The notes below the pieces were generated by a model. It saw only the letters and a program-made list of their open reading frames with translations. It had not been told where the DNA came from and did not search any database. A stretch of 64,000 nucleotides of DNA from Rhipicephalus microplus. Taxonomy: Eukaryota; Arthropoda; Arachnida; Ixodida; Ixodidae. Below are positions 1 through 13,400 of the stretch, one piece after another. The stretch lies in assembly GCF_043290135.1 (NCBI RefSeq), contig NW_027464787.1:124001-188000 (forward strand). The letters are read 5' to 3'. Position numbers and translations under genes: made by a program. The first letter of the stretch is position 1. Each line of letters opens with the position of its first letter.

Positions 1-3000
1 GGAGTTTTTTGTTGTGGACTTTCTAGACATGAAATTTCTTGTAGCCGTGTCTTTATTTGTAGAGTTTGTAGTTGTGGAGTTTCTAGTTTTGGAGTTTCTA
101 GTTGTGGAGTCTCTAGTTGCAGAGTTTCTAGTTGTGGAGTTTCTAGTTGTGGAGTTTCAAGTTGTGGAGTCTCTAGTTGTGGAGTTTCTAGTTGCGGAGT
201 ATCTAGTTGTGGAGTTTGCAGTTGTGGAGTTTCTAGTTGTGGAATTGCAGAGTCTCTGGTTGTGGAGTTTATAGTTGTGGAGTTTCTAGTTGTGGAGTCT
301 CTAGTTGCGGAGTCTCTAGTTGTGAAGTTTCTAGTTGTGGAGTTTCTAGTTGTGGAGTTTGTGGTTGTGGAGTTTCTAGTTGTGGAGTTTCTAGTTGTGA
401 AGTTTCCAGTTGTGGAGTATCTAGTTGTGGGGTTTCCAGTTGTGAAGTATCTAGTTGTAAAGTTTCCAGTTGTGGAGTATCTAGTTGTGGAGTTTTAAGT
501 TGTGGAGTTTCTAGTTGCGGAGTTTCTAGTTGCCGAGTTTTTAATAGCGGAGTTTCTATTTGTGAAGTTTCAAGTTGCGGACTCTCAAGTTGTGGAGTTT
601 TCAGTTGTGGAGTTTTTAGTTGTGGAGTTTCTAGTTGTTGAGTTTCTAGTTGAGAAGTCTCTAGTTTTGCAGTTTTTAGTTGCGGAGTTTTTAGATATGG
701 AATTTCTAGTTGCCGAGTATGTATTTGTGGAGTTTGTAGTTGTGGAGTTTGTAGTTGTGGAGTTTCTAGTTGGTGAGTCTCTAGTTGCGGAGTTTTTAGT
801 TGTGGAGTTTCTAGTTGTAGAGTTTCTAGTTGCGGAATCTCTAGCTGTGGATTTTCTAGTTGCGGAACTTAAGGTTGTGAGGTTTCAAGTTGTGTAGTTT
901 CTAGTTGTGGAGTTTCTAAATGTGGAGTTTCTAGTTGTGGAGTCTCTAGTTGTGTAGTTTCTAGCTGCGGAGTTTCTATTTGCGGAGTTTCTAGTTGCAG
1001 AGTCTCTGGTTGTGGAGTTTCTAGTTGCGGAGTCTCTAGTAGTGGAGTTTCTAGTTGTGGAGTTTCTAGTTGTGGAGTTTCCAGTTCTGGAGTTTTGAGT
1101 TGTGGAGTTTCTAGTTGTGGAGTCTCAAGTTGTGGAGTTTAAAGTTGTGGAGTTTCAAGTTGTTGAGTCTCTAGTTGTGGAGTTTCCAGTTGCGGAGTAT
1201 CTAGTTGTGGAGTTTCCAGTTGCGGAGTTTCTAGTTGTGGAGTTGCGGAGTCTCTAGTTGTGGAGTTTCCAGTTGTGAAGTTTCAACTTGCGGAGTCTCA
1301 AGTTGTGGAGTTTCCAGTTGTGGAGTTTTTAGTTGTGGAGTTTCTAGTTGTGGAGTTTCAAGTTGTGGAGTCTCATGCTGTGGAGTTTCTACTTGTTGAG
1401 TTTTTTGTTGTGGAGTTTCTAGTTGTTGAGTTTCTAGTTTGAAGTCTCTAGTTGTAGATTTTCTAGTTGTGGAGTCTCTAGTTTAGGAGTTTCTAGTTGA
1501 AGAGTTTTTATTTGTGGAGTGTCTAGTTGTGGAGTTTCCAGTTGTGGAGTTTGGAGTTTTGGAGTTTCTAGTTGTGGAGTTTTGAGTTGTGGAGTTTCTA
1601 GTTGTGTAGTTTCTAGTTGCGGAATCTCTAGCTGTGGATTTTCTAGTTGCGTAACCTAAGATTGTGAGGTTTCAAGTTGTGGAGTTTTTAGTTGTGGAGT
1701 TTCTAGTTGTGGAGTTTCTAGTTGTGGAGTCTCTAGTTGTGTAGTTTCTAGCTGCAAAGTTTCTAGTTGTGGAGTTTCCAGTTGTGGAGTTTCTGGTTGT
1801 GGACTTTCTAGACATGAAATTTTTTGTAGCCGAGTCTCTATTTGTAGAGTTTGTAGTTGTGGAGTTTCTAGTTTGGAGTCTCTAGTTGCAGAGTTTCTAG
1901 TTGTGGAGTTTCAAGTTGTGGAGTTTCTGGTTGTTGAGTTTCTAGTTGCGGAGTATCTAGTTGTGGAGTTTCCAGTTGTGGAGTTTCTAGTTGTGAAATC
2001 GCAGAGTCTCTGGTTGTGGATTTTCTAGTTGTGGAGTTTCAAGTTGTGGAGTTCCGAGTTTTGGAGTCTCTAGATGTGGAGTTTCTGGTTGTGGAGTTTC
2101 AAGTTGTGGAGTATCTAGTTGTGGAGTTTCCAGTTGTGAAGTATCTAGTTGTGGAGTTTCCAGTTGTGGAGTATATAGTTGTGGAGTTTCAAGTTGCGGA
2201 GTTTCTATTTGTGGAGTTTCTAGCTGCGGAGTTTCTAGTTGCAGAGTCTATGGTTGTGGAGTTTCTAGTTGCGGAATCTCTAGTCGTGGAGTTTCTAGTT
2301 GTGGAGTTTCTAGTTGTGGAGTTTCCAGTTGTGGAGTTTCTGGTTGTGGACTTTCTAGACATGAAATTTCTTGTAGCCGAGTCTCTATTTGTAGAGTTTG
2401 TAGTTGTGGAGTTTCTAGTTGTGGAGTCTCTAGTTGCAGAGTTTCTAGTTGTGGAGTTTCTAGTTGTGGAGTTTCAAGTTGTGGAGTCTCTAGTTGTGGA
2501 GTTTCTAGTTGCGGAGTATCTAGTTGTTGAGTTTCCAGTTGTGGAGTTTCTAGTTCTGGAATTGCAGAGTCTCTGGTTGTGGATTTTCTAGTTGTGGAGT
2601 TTCTAGTTGTGGAGTTTTGAGTTTTGGAGTCTCTAGTTTTGGAGTTTCTGGTTGTGGAGTTTCCAGTTGTGGAGTATCTAGTTGTGGAGTTTCCAGTTGT
2701 GAAGTATCTAGTTGTGGAGTTTCCAGTTGTGGAGTATCTAGTTGCGGAGTTTCAAGTTGCGGAGTTTCTAGTTGCGGAGTTTCTAGTTGCGGAGTTTTTG
2801 ATAGCGGAGTTTCTAGTTGTGGAGTTTCAAGTTGCAGAGTCTCAAGTTGTGGAGTTTTCAGTTGTGGAGTTTCTAGTTGTGGAGTTTCTAGTTGTGGAGT
2901 TTCTAGTTGTGGAGTCTCTAGTTGTGGAGTTTCAAGTTGTGGAGTTTTGAGTTGTGGAGTTTCGTGTTGTGGAGTTTCTAGTTGTGGAGTTTCTAGTTGT

Positions 3001-6000
3001 GGAGTTTCTAGTTGTGGAGTTTCTAGCTGCGGAGTTTCTAGATGCAGAGTCTCTAGTTTTGGAGTTTCTAGTTGCGAATTCTCTAGTTGAGGAGTCTCTA
3101 GTTGTAGAGTTTCTAGTTGTGAAGTTTCTAGTTGTGAAGTTTCAAGTTGTGGAGTTTCTAGTTGCAGCGTCTCAAGTTGTGGAGTTTCTAGTTGCGGAGT
3201 GTCTAGTTGTGGTGTTTCTAGCTGTGGAATTTCTTGTTGCGGAGTATCTAGTTGTGGAGTTTGCAGTTGTGGAGTTTCTAGTTGTGGAATTGCAGAGTCT
3301 CTGGTTGTGGAGTTTGTAGTTTCGAGTTTCTAGTTGTGGAATCTCTAGTTGCGGAGTCTCTAATTGTGAAGTTTCTAGTTGTGGAGTTTCTGGTTGTGGA
3401 GTTTCTAGTTGTGGAGTGTCTAGTTGTGGAGTTTCCGGTTGTGGAGTTTCGAGTTGTGGAGTTTCTAGTTCTGGAGTTTCTAGTTGTGGAGTTTCCAGTT
3501 GTGGAGTTTTTAGTTGTGGACTTTCTAGACATGAAATTTCTTGTAGCCGTGTCTTTATTTGTAGAGTTTGTAGTTGTGGAGTTTCTAGTTTTGGAGTTTC
3601 TAGTTGTGGAGTCTCTAGTTGCAGAGTTTCTAGTTGTGGAGTTTCTAGTTGTGGAGTTTCAAGTTGTGGAGTCTCTAGTTGTGGAGTTTCTAGTTGCGGA
3701 GTATCTAGTTGTGGAGTTTGCAGTTGTGGAGTTTCTAGTTGTGGAATTGCAGAGTCTCTGGTTATGGAGTTTATAGTTGTGGAGTTTCTAGTTGTGGAGT
3801 CTCTAGTTGCGGAGTCTCTAGTTATGAAGTTTCTAGTTGCGGAGTTTCTAGTTGTGGAGTTTCTGGTTGTGGAGTTTCTAGTTGTGGAGTTTCTAGTTGT
3901 GGAGTTTCCAGTTGTGGAGTATCTAGTTGTGGGGTTTCCAGTTGTGAAGTATCTAGTTGTAAAGTTTCCAGTTGTGGAGTATCTAGTTGTGGAGTTTTAA
4001 GTTGTGGAGTTTCTAGTTGCGGAGTTTCTAGTTGCCGAGTTTTTAATAGCGGAGTTTCTATTTGTGAAGTTTCAAGTTGCGGACTCTCAAGTTGTGGAGT
4101 TTTCAGTTGTGGAGTTTTTAGTTGTGGAGTTTCTAGTTGTTGAGTTTCTAGTTGAGAAGTCTCTAGTTTTGCAGTTTTTAGTTGCGGAGTTTTTAGATAT
4201 GGAATTTCTAGTTGCCGAGTATGTATTTGTGGAGTTTGTAGTTGTGGAGTTTGTAGTGGTGGAGTTTCTAGTTGGTGAGTCTCTAGTTGCGGAGTTTTTA
4301 GTTGTGGAGTTTCTAGTGGTGGAGTCTCTAGTTGCGGAGTTTCTAGTTGTGAAGTTTCTAGTTGTGGAGTTTCTAGTCTTGGAGTTTCTAGTTGTGGAGA
4401 TTCTAGTTGTAGAGTCTCCTGTTGCGGAGTTGCTAGTTGCGGAGTTTCTAGTTGTGGAGTTTCCAGTTGTGAAGTTTCTAGTTGTGGAGTCTTAAGTTGT
4501 GGAGTTTAAACTTGTGGAGTTTCAAGTTGTTGAGTCTATAGTTGTGGAGTTTCTAGTTGTGGATTTTCTAGTTGTGGAGTATCTAGTTGTGGATTTTTCA
4601 GTTGTGGAGTTTCTAGTTGTGGAGTTGCGGAGTCTCTAGTTGTAAAGATTCTAGTTGCAGAGTCTCTAGTTGGGGAGTTTCCAGTTTTGGAGTCTCTAGA
4701 TGTGGAGTTTTATTTGTCGAGTATCCAGTTGCGGAGTATCTAGTAGTGGAGTTTCGAGTTGTGGAGTTTCTAGTTGTGGAGATTCTAGTTGCGGAGTTCC
4801 TAGTTGTAGAGTTTCTAGTTGCGGAGTTTCTAGTTGTGGAGTTTCAAGTTGCGGAGTCTCATGCTGTGGAGTTTCTACTTGTTGAGTTTTTAGTTGTGGA
4901 GTTTCTAGTTGTTGAGTTTCTAGTTTGAAGTCTCTAGTTGTAGATTCTCTAGTTGTGGAGTCTCTAGTTTAGGAGTTTCTAGTTGAAGAGTTTTTAGTTG
5001 TGGAGTGTCTGGTTGTGGAGTTTCCAGTTGTGGAGTTTCGAGTTGTGGAGTTTCGAGTTTTGGAGTTTCTAGTTGTGGAGTTTTGAGTTGTGGAGTTTCT
5101 AGTTGTGTAGTTTCTAGTTGCGGAATCTCTAGCTGTAGATTTTCTAGTTGCGTAACTTAAGGTTGTAAGGTTTCAAGTTGTGGAGTTTTTAGTTGTGGAG
5201 TTTCTAGTTGTGGAGTTTCTGGTTGTGGAGTTTCTAGTTGTGGAGTGTCTAGTTGTGGAGTTTCCGGTTGTGGAGTTTCGAGTTGTGGAGTTTCTAGTTC
5301 TGGAGTTTCTAGTTGTGGAGTTTCCAGTTGTGGAGTTTTTAGTTGTGGACTTTCTAGACATGAAATTTCTTGTAGCCGTGTCTTTATTTGTAGAGTTTGT
5401 AGTTGTGGAGTTTCTAGTTTTGGAGTTTCTAGTTGTGGAGTCTCTAGTTGCAGAGTTTCTATTTGTGGAGTTTCTAGTTGTGGAGTTTCAAGTTGTGGAG
5501 TCTCTAGTTGTGGAGTTTCTAGTTGCGGAGTATCTAGTTGTGGAGTTTGCAGTTGTGGAGTTTCTAGTTGTGGAATTGCAGAGTCTCTGGTTGTGGAGTT
5601 TATAGTTGTGGAGTTTCTAGTTGTGGAGTCTCTAGTTGCGGAGTCTCTAGTTGTGAAGTTTCTAGTTGTGGAGTTTCTAGTTGTGGAGTTTCTGGTTGTG
5701 GAGTTTCTAGTTGTGGAGTTTCTAGTTGTGAAGTTTCCAGTTGTGGAGTATCTAGTTGTGGGGTTTCCAGTTGTGAAGTATCTAGTTGTAAAGTTTCCAG
5801 TTGTGGAGTATCTAGTTGTGGAGTTTTAAGTTGTGGAGTTTCTAGTTGCGGAGTTTCTAGTTGCCGAGTTTTTAATAGCGGAGTTTCTATTTGTGAAGTT
5901 TCAAGTTGCGGACTCTCAAGTTGTGGAGTTTTCAGTTGTGGAGTTTTTAGTTGTGGAGTTTCTAGTTGTTGAGTTTCGAGTTGAGAAGTCTCTAGTTTTG

Positions 6001-9000
6001 CAGTTTTTAGTTGCGGAGTTTTTAGATATGGAATTTCTAGTTGCCGAGTATGTATTTGTGGAGTTTGTAGTTGTGGAGTTTGTAGTTGTGGAGTTTCTAG
6101 TTTGTGAGTCTCTAGTTGCGGAGTTTTTAGTTGTGGAGTTTCTAGTGGTGGAGTCTCTAGTTGCGGAGTTTCTAGTTGTGAAGTTTCTAGTTGTGGAGTT
6201 TCTAGTTTTGGAGTTTCTAGTTGTGGAGATTCTAGTTGTAGAGTCTCCTGTTGCGGAGTTGCTTGTTGCGGAGTTTCTAGTTGTGGAGTTTCCAGTTGTG
6301 AAGTTTCTAGTTGTGGAGTCTTAAGTTGTGGAGTTTAAACTTGTGGAGTTTCAAGTTGTTGAGTCTATAGTTGTGGAGTTTCTAGTTGTGGATTTTCTAG
6401 TTGTGGAGTATCTAGTTGTGGATTTTTCAGTTGTGGAGTTTCTAGTTGAGGAGTTGCGGAGTCTCTAGTTGTGAAGATTCTAGTTGCAGAGTCTCTAGTT
6501 GGGGAGTTTCCAGTTTTGGAGTCTCTAGATGTGGAGTTTCTAGTTGTCGAGTATCCAGTTGCGGAGTATCTAGTAGTGGAGTTTCCAGTTGTGGAGTTTC
6601 TAGTTGTGAAATTGCAGTCTCTGGTTGTGGATTGTCTAGTTGTGGAGTTTCTAGTTGTGGAGTTTCGAGTTTTGGAGTCTCTAGTTGTGGAGTTTCTCGT
6701 TGTGGAGTTTTCAGTTGTGGAGTATCTAGCTGAGGAGTCTCTAGTTGTAGAGTTTCTAGTTGTGGAGTTTATAGTTGTGAAGTTTCAAGTTGTGGAGTTT
6801 CTAGTTGCGGCGTCTCAAGTTGTGGAGTTTCTAGTTGCGGAGTGTCTAGTTGTGGTGTTTCTAGCTGTGGAATTTCTTGTTGCGGAGTATCTAGTTGTGG
6901 AGTTTGCAGTTGTGGAGTTTCTAGTTGTGGAATTGCAGAGTCTCTGGTTGTGGAGTTTGTAGTTTGGAGTTTCTAGTTGTGGAGTCTCTAGTTGCGGAGT
7001 CTCTAATTGTGAAGTTTCTAGTTGTGGAGTTCCTAGTTGTAGAGTTTCTAGTTGCGGAGTTTCTAGTTGTGGAGTTTCAAGTTGCGGAGTCTCATGCTGT
7101 GGAGTTTCTACTTGTTGAGTTTTTAGTTGTGGAGTTTCTAGTTGTTGAGTTTCTAGTTTGAAGTCTCTAGTTGTAGATTCTCTAGTTGTGGAGTCTCTAG
7201 TTTAGGAGTTTCTAGTTGAAGAGTTTTTAGTTGTGGAGTGTCTGGTTGTGGAGTTTCCAGTTGTGGAGTTTCGAGTTGTGGAGTTTCGAGTTTTGGAGTT
7301 TCTAGTTGTGGAGTTTTGAGTTGTGGAGTTTCTAGTTGTGTAGTTTCTAGTTGCGGAATCTCTAGCTGTGGATTTTCTAGTTGCGTAACTTAAGGTTGTG
7401 AGGTTTCAAGTTGTGGAGTTTTTAGTTGTGGAGTTTCTAGTTGTGGAGTTTCTAGTTGTGGAGTCTCTAGTTGTGTAGTTTCTAGCTGCAAAGTTTCTAA
7501 CTGTGGAGTTTCCAGTTGTGGAGTTTCTGGTTGTGGACTTTCTAGACATGAAATTTCTTGTAGCCGAGTCTCTCTTTGTAGAGTTTGTAGTTGTGGAGTT
7601 TCTAGTTGTGGAGTCTCTAGTTGCAGAGTTTCTAGTTGTGGAGTTTCTAGTTGTGGAGTTTCAAGTTGTGGAGTTTCTAGTTGTTGAGTTTCTAGTTGCG
7701 GAGTATCTAGTTGTGGAGTTTCCAGTTGTGGAGTTTCTAGTTGTGAAATTGCAGTCTCTGGTTGTGGATTGTCTAGTTGTGGAGTTTCTAGTTGTGGAGT
7801 TTCGAGTTTTGGAGTCTCTAGTTGTGGAGTTTCTCGTTGTGGAGTTTTCAGTTGTGGAGTATCTAGCTGAGGAGTCTCTAGTTGTAGAGTTTCTAGTTGT
7901 GGAGTTTCTAGTTGTGAAGTTTCAAGTTGTGGAGTTTCTAGTTGCGGCGTCTCAAGTTGTGGAGTTTCTAGTTGCGGAGTGTCTAGTTGTGGTGTTTCTA
8001 GCTGTGGAATTTCTTGTTGTGGAGTATCTAGTTGTGGAGTTTGCAGTTGTGGAGTTTCTAGTTGTGGAATTGCAGAGTCTCTGGTTGTGGAGTTTGTAGT
8101 TTGGAGTTTCTAGTTGTGGAGTCTCTAGTTGCGGAGTCTCTAATTGTGAAGTTTCTAGTTGTGGAGTTTCTAGTTGTGGAGTTTCTGGTTGTGGAGTTTC
8201 TAGTTGTGGAGTGTCTAGTTGTGGAGTTTCCGGTTGTGGAGTTTCGAGTTGTGGAGTTTCTAGTTGTGGAGTTTCTAGTTCTGGAGTTTCTAGTTGTGGA
8301 GTTTCCAGTTGTGGAGTTTTTAGTTGTGGACTTTCTAGACATGAAATTTCTTGTAGCCGTGTCTTTATTTGTAGAGTTTGTAGTTGTGGAGTTTCTAGTT
8401 TTGGAGTTTCTAGTTGTGTAGTCTCTAGTTGCAGAGTTTCTAGTTGTGGAGTTTCTAGTTGTGGAGTTTCAAGTTGTGGAGTCTCTAGTTGTGGAGTTTC
8501 TAGTTGCGGAGTATCTAGTTGTGGAGTTTGGAGTTGTGGAATTGCAGAGTCTCTGGTTGTGGAGTTTATAGTTGTGGAGTTTCTAGTTGTGGAGTCTCTA
8601 GTTGCGGAGTCTCTAGTTGTGAAGTTTCTAGTTGTGGAGTTTCTAGTTGTGGAGTTTCTGGTTGTGGAGTTTATAGTTGTGGAGTTTCTAGTTGTGGAGT
8701 TTCCAGTTGTGGAGTATCTAGTTGTGGGGTTTCCAGTTGTGAAGTATCTAGTTGTGGGGTTTCCAGTTGTGAAGTATCTAGTTGTAAAGTTTCCAGTTGT
8801 GGAGTATCTAGTTGTGGAGTTTTAAGTTGTGGAGTTTCTAGTTGCGGAGTTTCTAGTTGCCGAGTTTTTAATAGCGGAGTTTCTATTTGTGAAGTTTCAA
8901 GTTGCGGACTCTCAAGTTGTGGAGTTTTCAGTTGTGGAGTTTTCAGTTGTGGAGTTTCTAGTTGTTGAGTTTCTAGTTGAGAAGTCTCTAGTTTTGCAGT

Positions 9001-9190
9001 TTTTAGTTGCGGAGTTTTTAGATATGGAATTTCTAGTTGCCGAGTATGTATTTGTGGAGTTTGTAGTTGTGGAGTTTGTAGTTGTGGAGTTTCTAGTTGG
9101 TGAGTCTCTAGTTGCGGAGTTTTTAGTTGTGGAGTTTCTAGTGGTGGAGTCTCTAGTTGCGGAGTTTCTACATGTGAAGTTTCTAGTTGT
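1..9190 (+). repeat. HOR block 1 (also present at about 24,978-33,840)
   Basis: Landmark A spacing here is 1785, 547, 1170, 1829, 2188 and 793 bp. The same order recurs downstream at a constant 24,774-bp offset: 1811/26585, 2358/27132, 3528/28302 and 5357/30131 match exactly in spacing. Three differences lie in the downstream copy: about 203 bp missing near 25,060, 30 bp missing near 32,205, and 66 + 30 bp missing between about 32,460 and 32,590. The two copies part company near 9,200/33,840. Few substitutions were noticed between copies. The block starts before the window, since base 1 falls inside a unit. Confidence 0.85.
3380..6590 (+). repeat. 1,829-bp HOR, tandem pair (second copy partial)
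   Basis: 3380-5208 is repeated from 5209 to about 6590 at an offset of 1,829 bp (landmark A 3528/5357, landmark C 4504/6333). 1,829 is 121 units plus 14 bp, so it is not a whole number of 15-mers. The copies differ by point changes and by a one-base difference near 4,705, where GAGTTTTATTTG replaces GAGTTTCTAGTTG. They diverge near 4,760/6,590, where the second copy runs into a different HOR. The same pair is found at about 28.15-31.36 kb and 37.95-41.16 kb as part of the larger duplications. Confidence 0.82.
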
Positions 9191-10404
9191 GGAGTTTCTG
9201 GTTGTGGAGTTTCCAGTTGTTGAGTATCTAGTTGTGGAGTTTCCAGTTGTGAAGTAACTAGTTGTGGAGTTTCAAGTTGTGGAGTCTCTAGTTGTGGAGT
9301 TTCAAGTTGCGGAGTTTCTAGCTGCGGAGTTTCTAGTTGTGGAGTTTCTAGTTGGGAGGTTCTAGCTGCGGAGTTTCTAGTTGCAGAGTCTCTAGTTTTG
9401 GAGTTTCTAGTTGTGAATTCTCTAGTTGAGGAGTCTCTAGTTGTAGAGTTTCTAGTTGCGGAGTTTCTAGTTGTGAAGTTTCAAGTTGTGGAGTTTCTAG
9501 TTGCGGCGTCTCAAGTTGTTGAGTTTCTAGTTGCGGAGTGTCTAGTTGTGGTGTTTATAGCTGTGGAATTTCTTGTTGCGGAGTTTCTAGTTGCGGAGTT
9601 CCATAGTTGCAGAGTCTCTAGTTGCGGAGTTTCTAGTTGTGGAGTGTCTAGTTGTGGAGTTTCCAGTTGTGTAGTTTCTAGTAGAGTTTCGAGTTTTGAA
9701 GTTTCTAGTTGTTGAGTTTCTAGTTTGAAGTCTCTAGTTGTAGATTCTCTAGTTGTGGAGTCTCTAGTTTAGGAGCTTCTAGTTGAAGAGTTTTTAGTTG
9801 TGGAGTGTCTAGTTGTGGAGTTTCCAGTTGTGGAGTTTCTAGTTTTGGAGTTTTGAGTTTTGGAGTTTCTAGTTGAGGAGTTTTGAGTTGTGGAGTTTCT
9901 AGTTGTAGAGTTTCTAGTTGCGGAATCTCTAGCTGTGGATTTTCTAGTTGCGTAACTTAAGGTTGTGAGGTTTCAAGTTGTGTAGTTTCTAGTTGTGGAG
10001 TTTCTAGTTGTGGAGTCTCTAGTTGTGTAGTTTCTAGCTGCGGAGTTTCTAGTTGCAGAGTTTCTAGTTGCAGAGTCTCTGGTTGTGGAGTTTTTAGTTG
10101 CGGAGTCTCTAGTTGTGGAGTTTCTAGTTGTGTAGTTTCTAGTTGTGGAGTTTCCAGTTGTGGAGTTTTTAGTTGTGGAGTTTCTAGTTGTGGAGTTTCT
10201 GGTTGTGGAGTTTCTAATTGTGGAGTTTCCAGTTGTGGAGTTTTGAGTTGTGGAGTTTCTAGTTGTGGAGTCTCAAGTTGTGGAGTTTAAAGTTGTGAAG
10301 TTTCAAGTTGTGGAGTCTCTAGTTGCGGAGTTTCCAGTTGCGGAGTATCTAGTTGTGGAGTTTCCAGTTGTGGAGTTTCTAGTTGTGGAGTTGCGGAGTC
10401 TCTA
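9191..10404 (+). repeat. Linker HOR between block 1 and the 3.86-kb pair
   Basis: This stretch is ordinary 15-mer array without landmark A. About 9,400-9,720 resembles 12,350-12,675 at an offset near 2,957 bp, including an unusual short unit reading GTTTCTAGTAGAGTTTCGAG that also appears near 48,545 and 63,530. A landmark B copy sits at 9953. Nothing here suggests a gene or regulatory element. Confidence 0.75.
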
Positions 10405-13400
10405 GTTGTGGAGTTTCTAGTTGCGGAGTCTCTAGTTGTGGAGTTTCAAGTTGTGGCGTCTAGTTGTGGAAATTCTAGTTGTGGAGTTTCCAGTTGTGGA
10501 GTATCTAGTTGTGGAGTTTCCAGTTGTGAAGTTTCAAGTTGCGGAGTCTCAAGTTGTGGAGTTTCCAGTTGTGGAGTTTTTAGTTCTGGAGTTTCTAGTT
10601 GTTGAGTTTCTAGTTGAGAAGTTTCTAGTTTTGCAGTTTTTAGTTGTGGAGTTTCTAGATATGGAATTTCTAGTTGCCGAGTATGTATTTGTAGAGTTTG
10701 TAGTTGTGGAGTTTCTAGTTGTGGAGTTTATAGTTGGTGAGTCTCTAGTTGCGGAGTTTTTAGTTGTGGAGTTTCTGGTTGTGGAGTTTCTGGTTGTGGA
10801 GTTTCTAGTTGTGGAGTCTCTAGTTTAGGAGTTTCTAGTTGAAGAGTTTTTAGTTGTGGAGTGTCTAGTTGTGGAGTTTCTAGTTGTGGAGTTTCGAGTT
10901 GTGGAGTTTCGAGTTTTGGAGTTTCTAGTTGTGGAGTTTTGAGTTGTGAAGTTTCTAGTTGTGTAGTTTCTAGTTGCGGATTCTCTAGCTGTGGATTTTC
11001 TAGTTGCGTAACTTAAGGTTGTGAGGTTTCAAGTTGTGGAGTTTCTAGTTGTGGAGTTTCCAGTTGTGGAGTCTCTAGTTGTGTAGTTTCTAGCTGCGGA
11101 GTTTCTAGTTGTGGAGTTTCCAGTTGTGGAGTTTCTGGTTGTGGACTTTCTAGACATGAAATTTCTTGTAGCCGAGTCTCTATTTGTCGAGTTTGAAAAT
11201 TTGGAGTTTCTAGTTGTGGAGTCTCTAGTTGCAGAGTTTCTAGTTGTGGAGTTTCAAGTTGTGGAGTCTCTAGTTGTGGAGTTTCTAGTTGCGGAGTATC
11301 TAGTTGTGGAGTTTCCAGTTGTGGAGTTTCTAGTTGTGGAATTGCAGAGTCTCTGGTTGTGGATTTTCTAGTTGTGGAGTTTCTAGTTGTGGAGTTTCGA
11401 GTTTTGGAGTCTCTAGTTGTGGAGTTTCTGGTTGTGGAGTTTCCAGTTGTGGAGTATCTAGTTGAGGAGTTTCCAGTTGTGAAGTATCTAGTTGTGGAGT
11501 TTCCAGTTGTGGAGTATCTAGTTGTGGAGTTTCAAGTTGCGGAGTTTCTATTTATGGAGTTTCTAGCTGCGGAATTTCTAGTTGCAGAGTCTCTGGTTGT
11601 GGAGTTTCTAGTTGCGGAATCTCTAGTTGTGGAGTTTCTAGTTGTGGAGTTTCCAGTTGTGCAGTTTCTGGTTGTGGACTTTCTAGACATGAAATTTCTT
11701 GTAGCAGATTCTATTTGTAGAGTTTTTAGTTGTGGAGTTTCTAGTTGTGGAGTCTCTAGTTGCAGAGTTTCTAGTTGTGGAGTTTCTAGTTGTGGAGTTT
11801 CAAGTTGTGGAGTCTCTAGTTGTGGAGTTTCTAGTTGCGGAGTATCTAGTTGTGGAGTTTCCAGTTGTGGAGTTTCTAGTTGTGGAATTGCAGAGTCTCT
11901 GGTTGTGGATTTTCTAGTTGTGGAGTTTCGAGTTGTGGAGTTTCGAGTTTTGGAGCCTCTAGTTGTGGAGTTTCTGGTTGTGGAGTTTCCAGTTGTGGAG
12001 TATCTAGTTGTGGAGTTTCCAGTTGTGAAGTATCTAGTTGTGGAGTTTCCAGTTGTGGAGTATCTAGTTGTGGAGTTTCATGTTGCAGAGTTTCTAGTTG
12101 TGGAGTTTCTAGTTGCGGAGTTTTTAATAGCGGAGTTTCTAGTTGTGGAGTTTCAAGTTGCGGAGTCTCAAGCTTTGGAGTTTCCAGTTGTGGAGTTTCT
12201 CGTTGTGGAGTTTCTAGTTGTGGAGTTTCTAGTTGTGGAGTCTCTAGTTGTGGAGTTTCAAGTTGTGGAGTTTTGGGTTGTGGAGTTTCGAGTTGTGGAG
12301 TTTCTAGTTGTGGAGTTTCTAGTTGTGGAGTTTCTAGTTGTGGAGGTTCTAGCTGCGGAGTTTCTAGTTGCAGAGTCTCTAGTTTTGGAGTTTCTAGTTG
12401 CGAATTCTCTAGTTGAGGAGTTTCTAGTTGTGAAGTTTCAAGTTGTGGAGTTTCTACTTGCGGCGTCTCAAGTTGTGGAGTTTCTAGTTGCGGAGTGTCT
12501 ATTTGTGGAGTTTCCAGCTGTGGAATTTCTTGTTGCGGAGTTTCTAGTTGCGGAGTTCCATAGTTGCAGAGTCTCTAGTTGCGGAGTTTCTTGTTGTGGG
12601 GTGTCTAGTTGTGGAGTTTCCAGTTGTGTAGTTTCTATTAGAGTTTCGAGTTTTGAAGTTTCTAGTTGTTGAGTTTCTAGTTTGAAGTCTCTAGTTGTAC
12701 ATTCTCTAGTTGTGGAGTTTTGAGTTGTGGAGTTTCTAGTTGTAGAGTTTCTAGTTGCGGAATCTCTAGCTGTGGATTTTCTAGTTGCGGAACTTAAGGT
12801 TGTGAGGTTTCAAGTTGTGTAGTTTCTAGTTGTGGAGTTTCTAAATGTGGAGATTCTAGTTGTGGAGTCTCTAGTTGCTTAGTTTCTAGCTGCGGAGTTT
12901 CTATTTGCGGAGTTTCTAGTTGCAGAGTCTCTGGTTGTGGAGTTTCTAGTTGCGGAGTCTCTAGTTGTGGAGTTTCTAGTTGTGGAGTTTCTAGTTGTGG
13001 AGTTTCCAGTTCTGGAGTTCTGAGTTGTGGAGTTTCTAGTTGTGGAGTCTCAAGTTGTGGAGTTTAAAGTTGTGGAGTTTCAAGTTGTTGAGTCTCTAGT
13101 TGTGGAGTTTCCAGTTGCGGAGTATCTAGTTGTGGAGTTTCCAGTTGCGGAGTTTCTAGTTGTGGAGTTGCGGAGTCTCTAGTTGTGGAGTTTCTAATTG
13201 CGGAGTCTCTAGTTGTGGAGTTTCCAGTTGTGAAGTTTCAACTTGCGGAGTCTCAAGTTGTGGAGTTTCCAGTTGTGGAGTTTTTAGTTGTGGAGTTTCT
13301 AGTTGTTGAGTTTCTAGTTGAGAAGTCTCCAGTTTTGCAGTTTTTAGTTGTGGAGTTTCTAGATATGGAATTTCTAGTTTCCGAGTCTGTATTTGTGGAG

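Noticed and set aside
3278..3532. Minus-strand open frames starting MSRKSTT (also at 5173-5361, 8058-8342, 19540-19794, 28052-28306, 35286-35570 and others), Thr/Ser/Asn-rich and mucin-like
   Set aside because: The ATG is simply the complement of the CAT in landmark A, and the rest is the RNSTT reading of the 15-mer. They recur only because the landmark recurs, with no independent coding signal.
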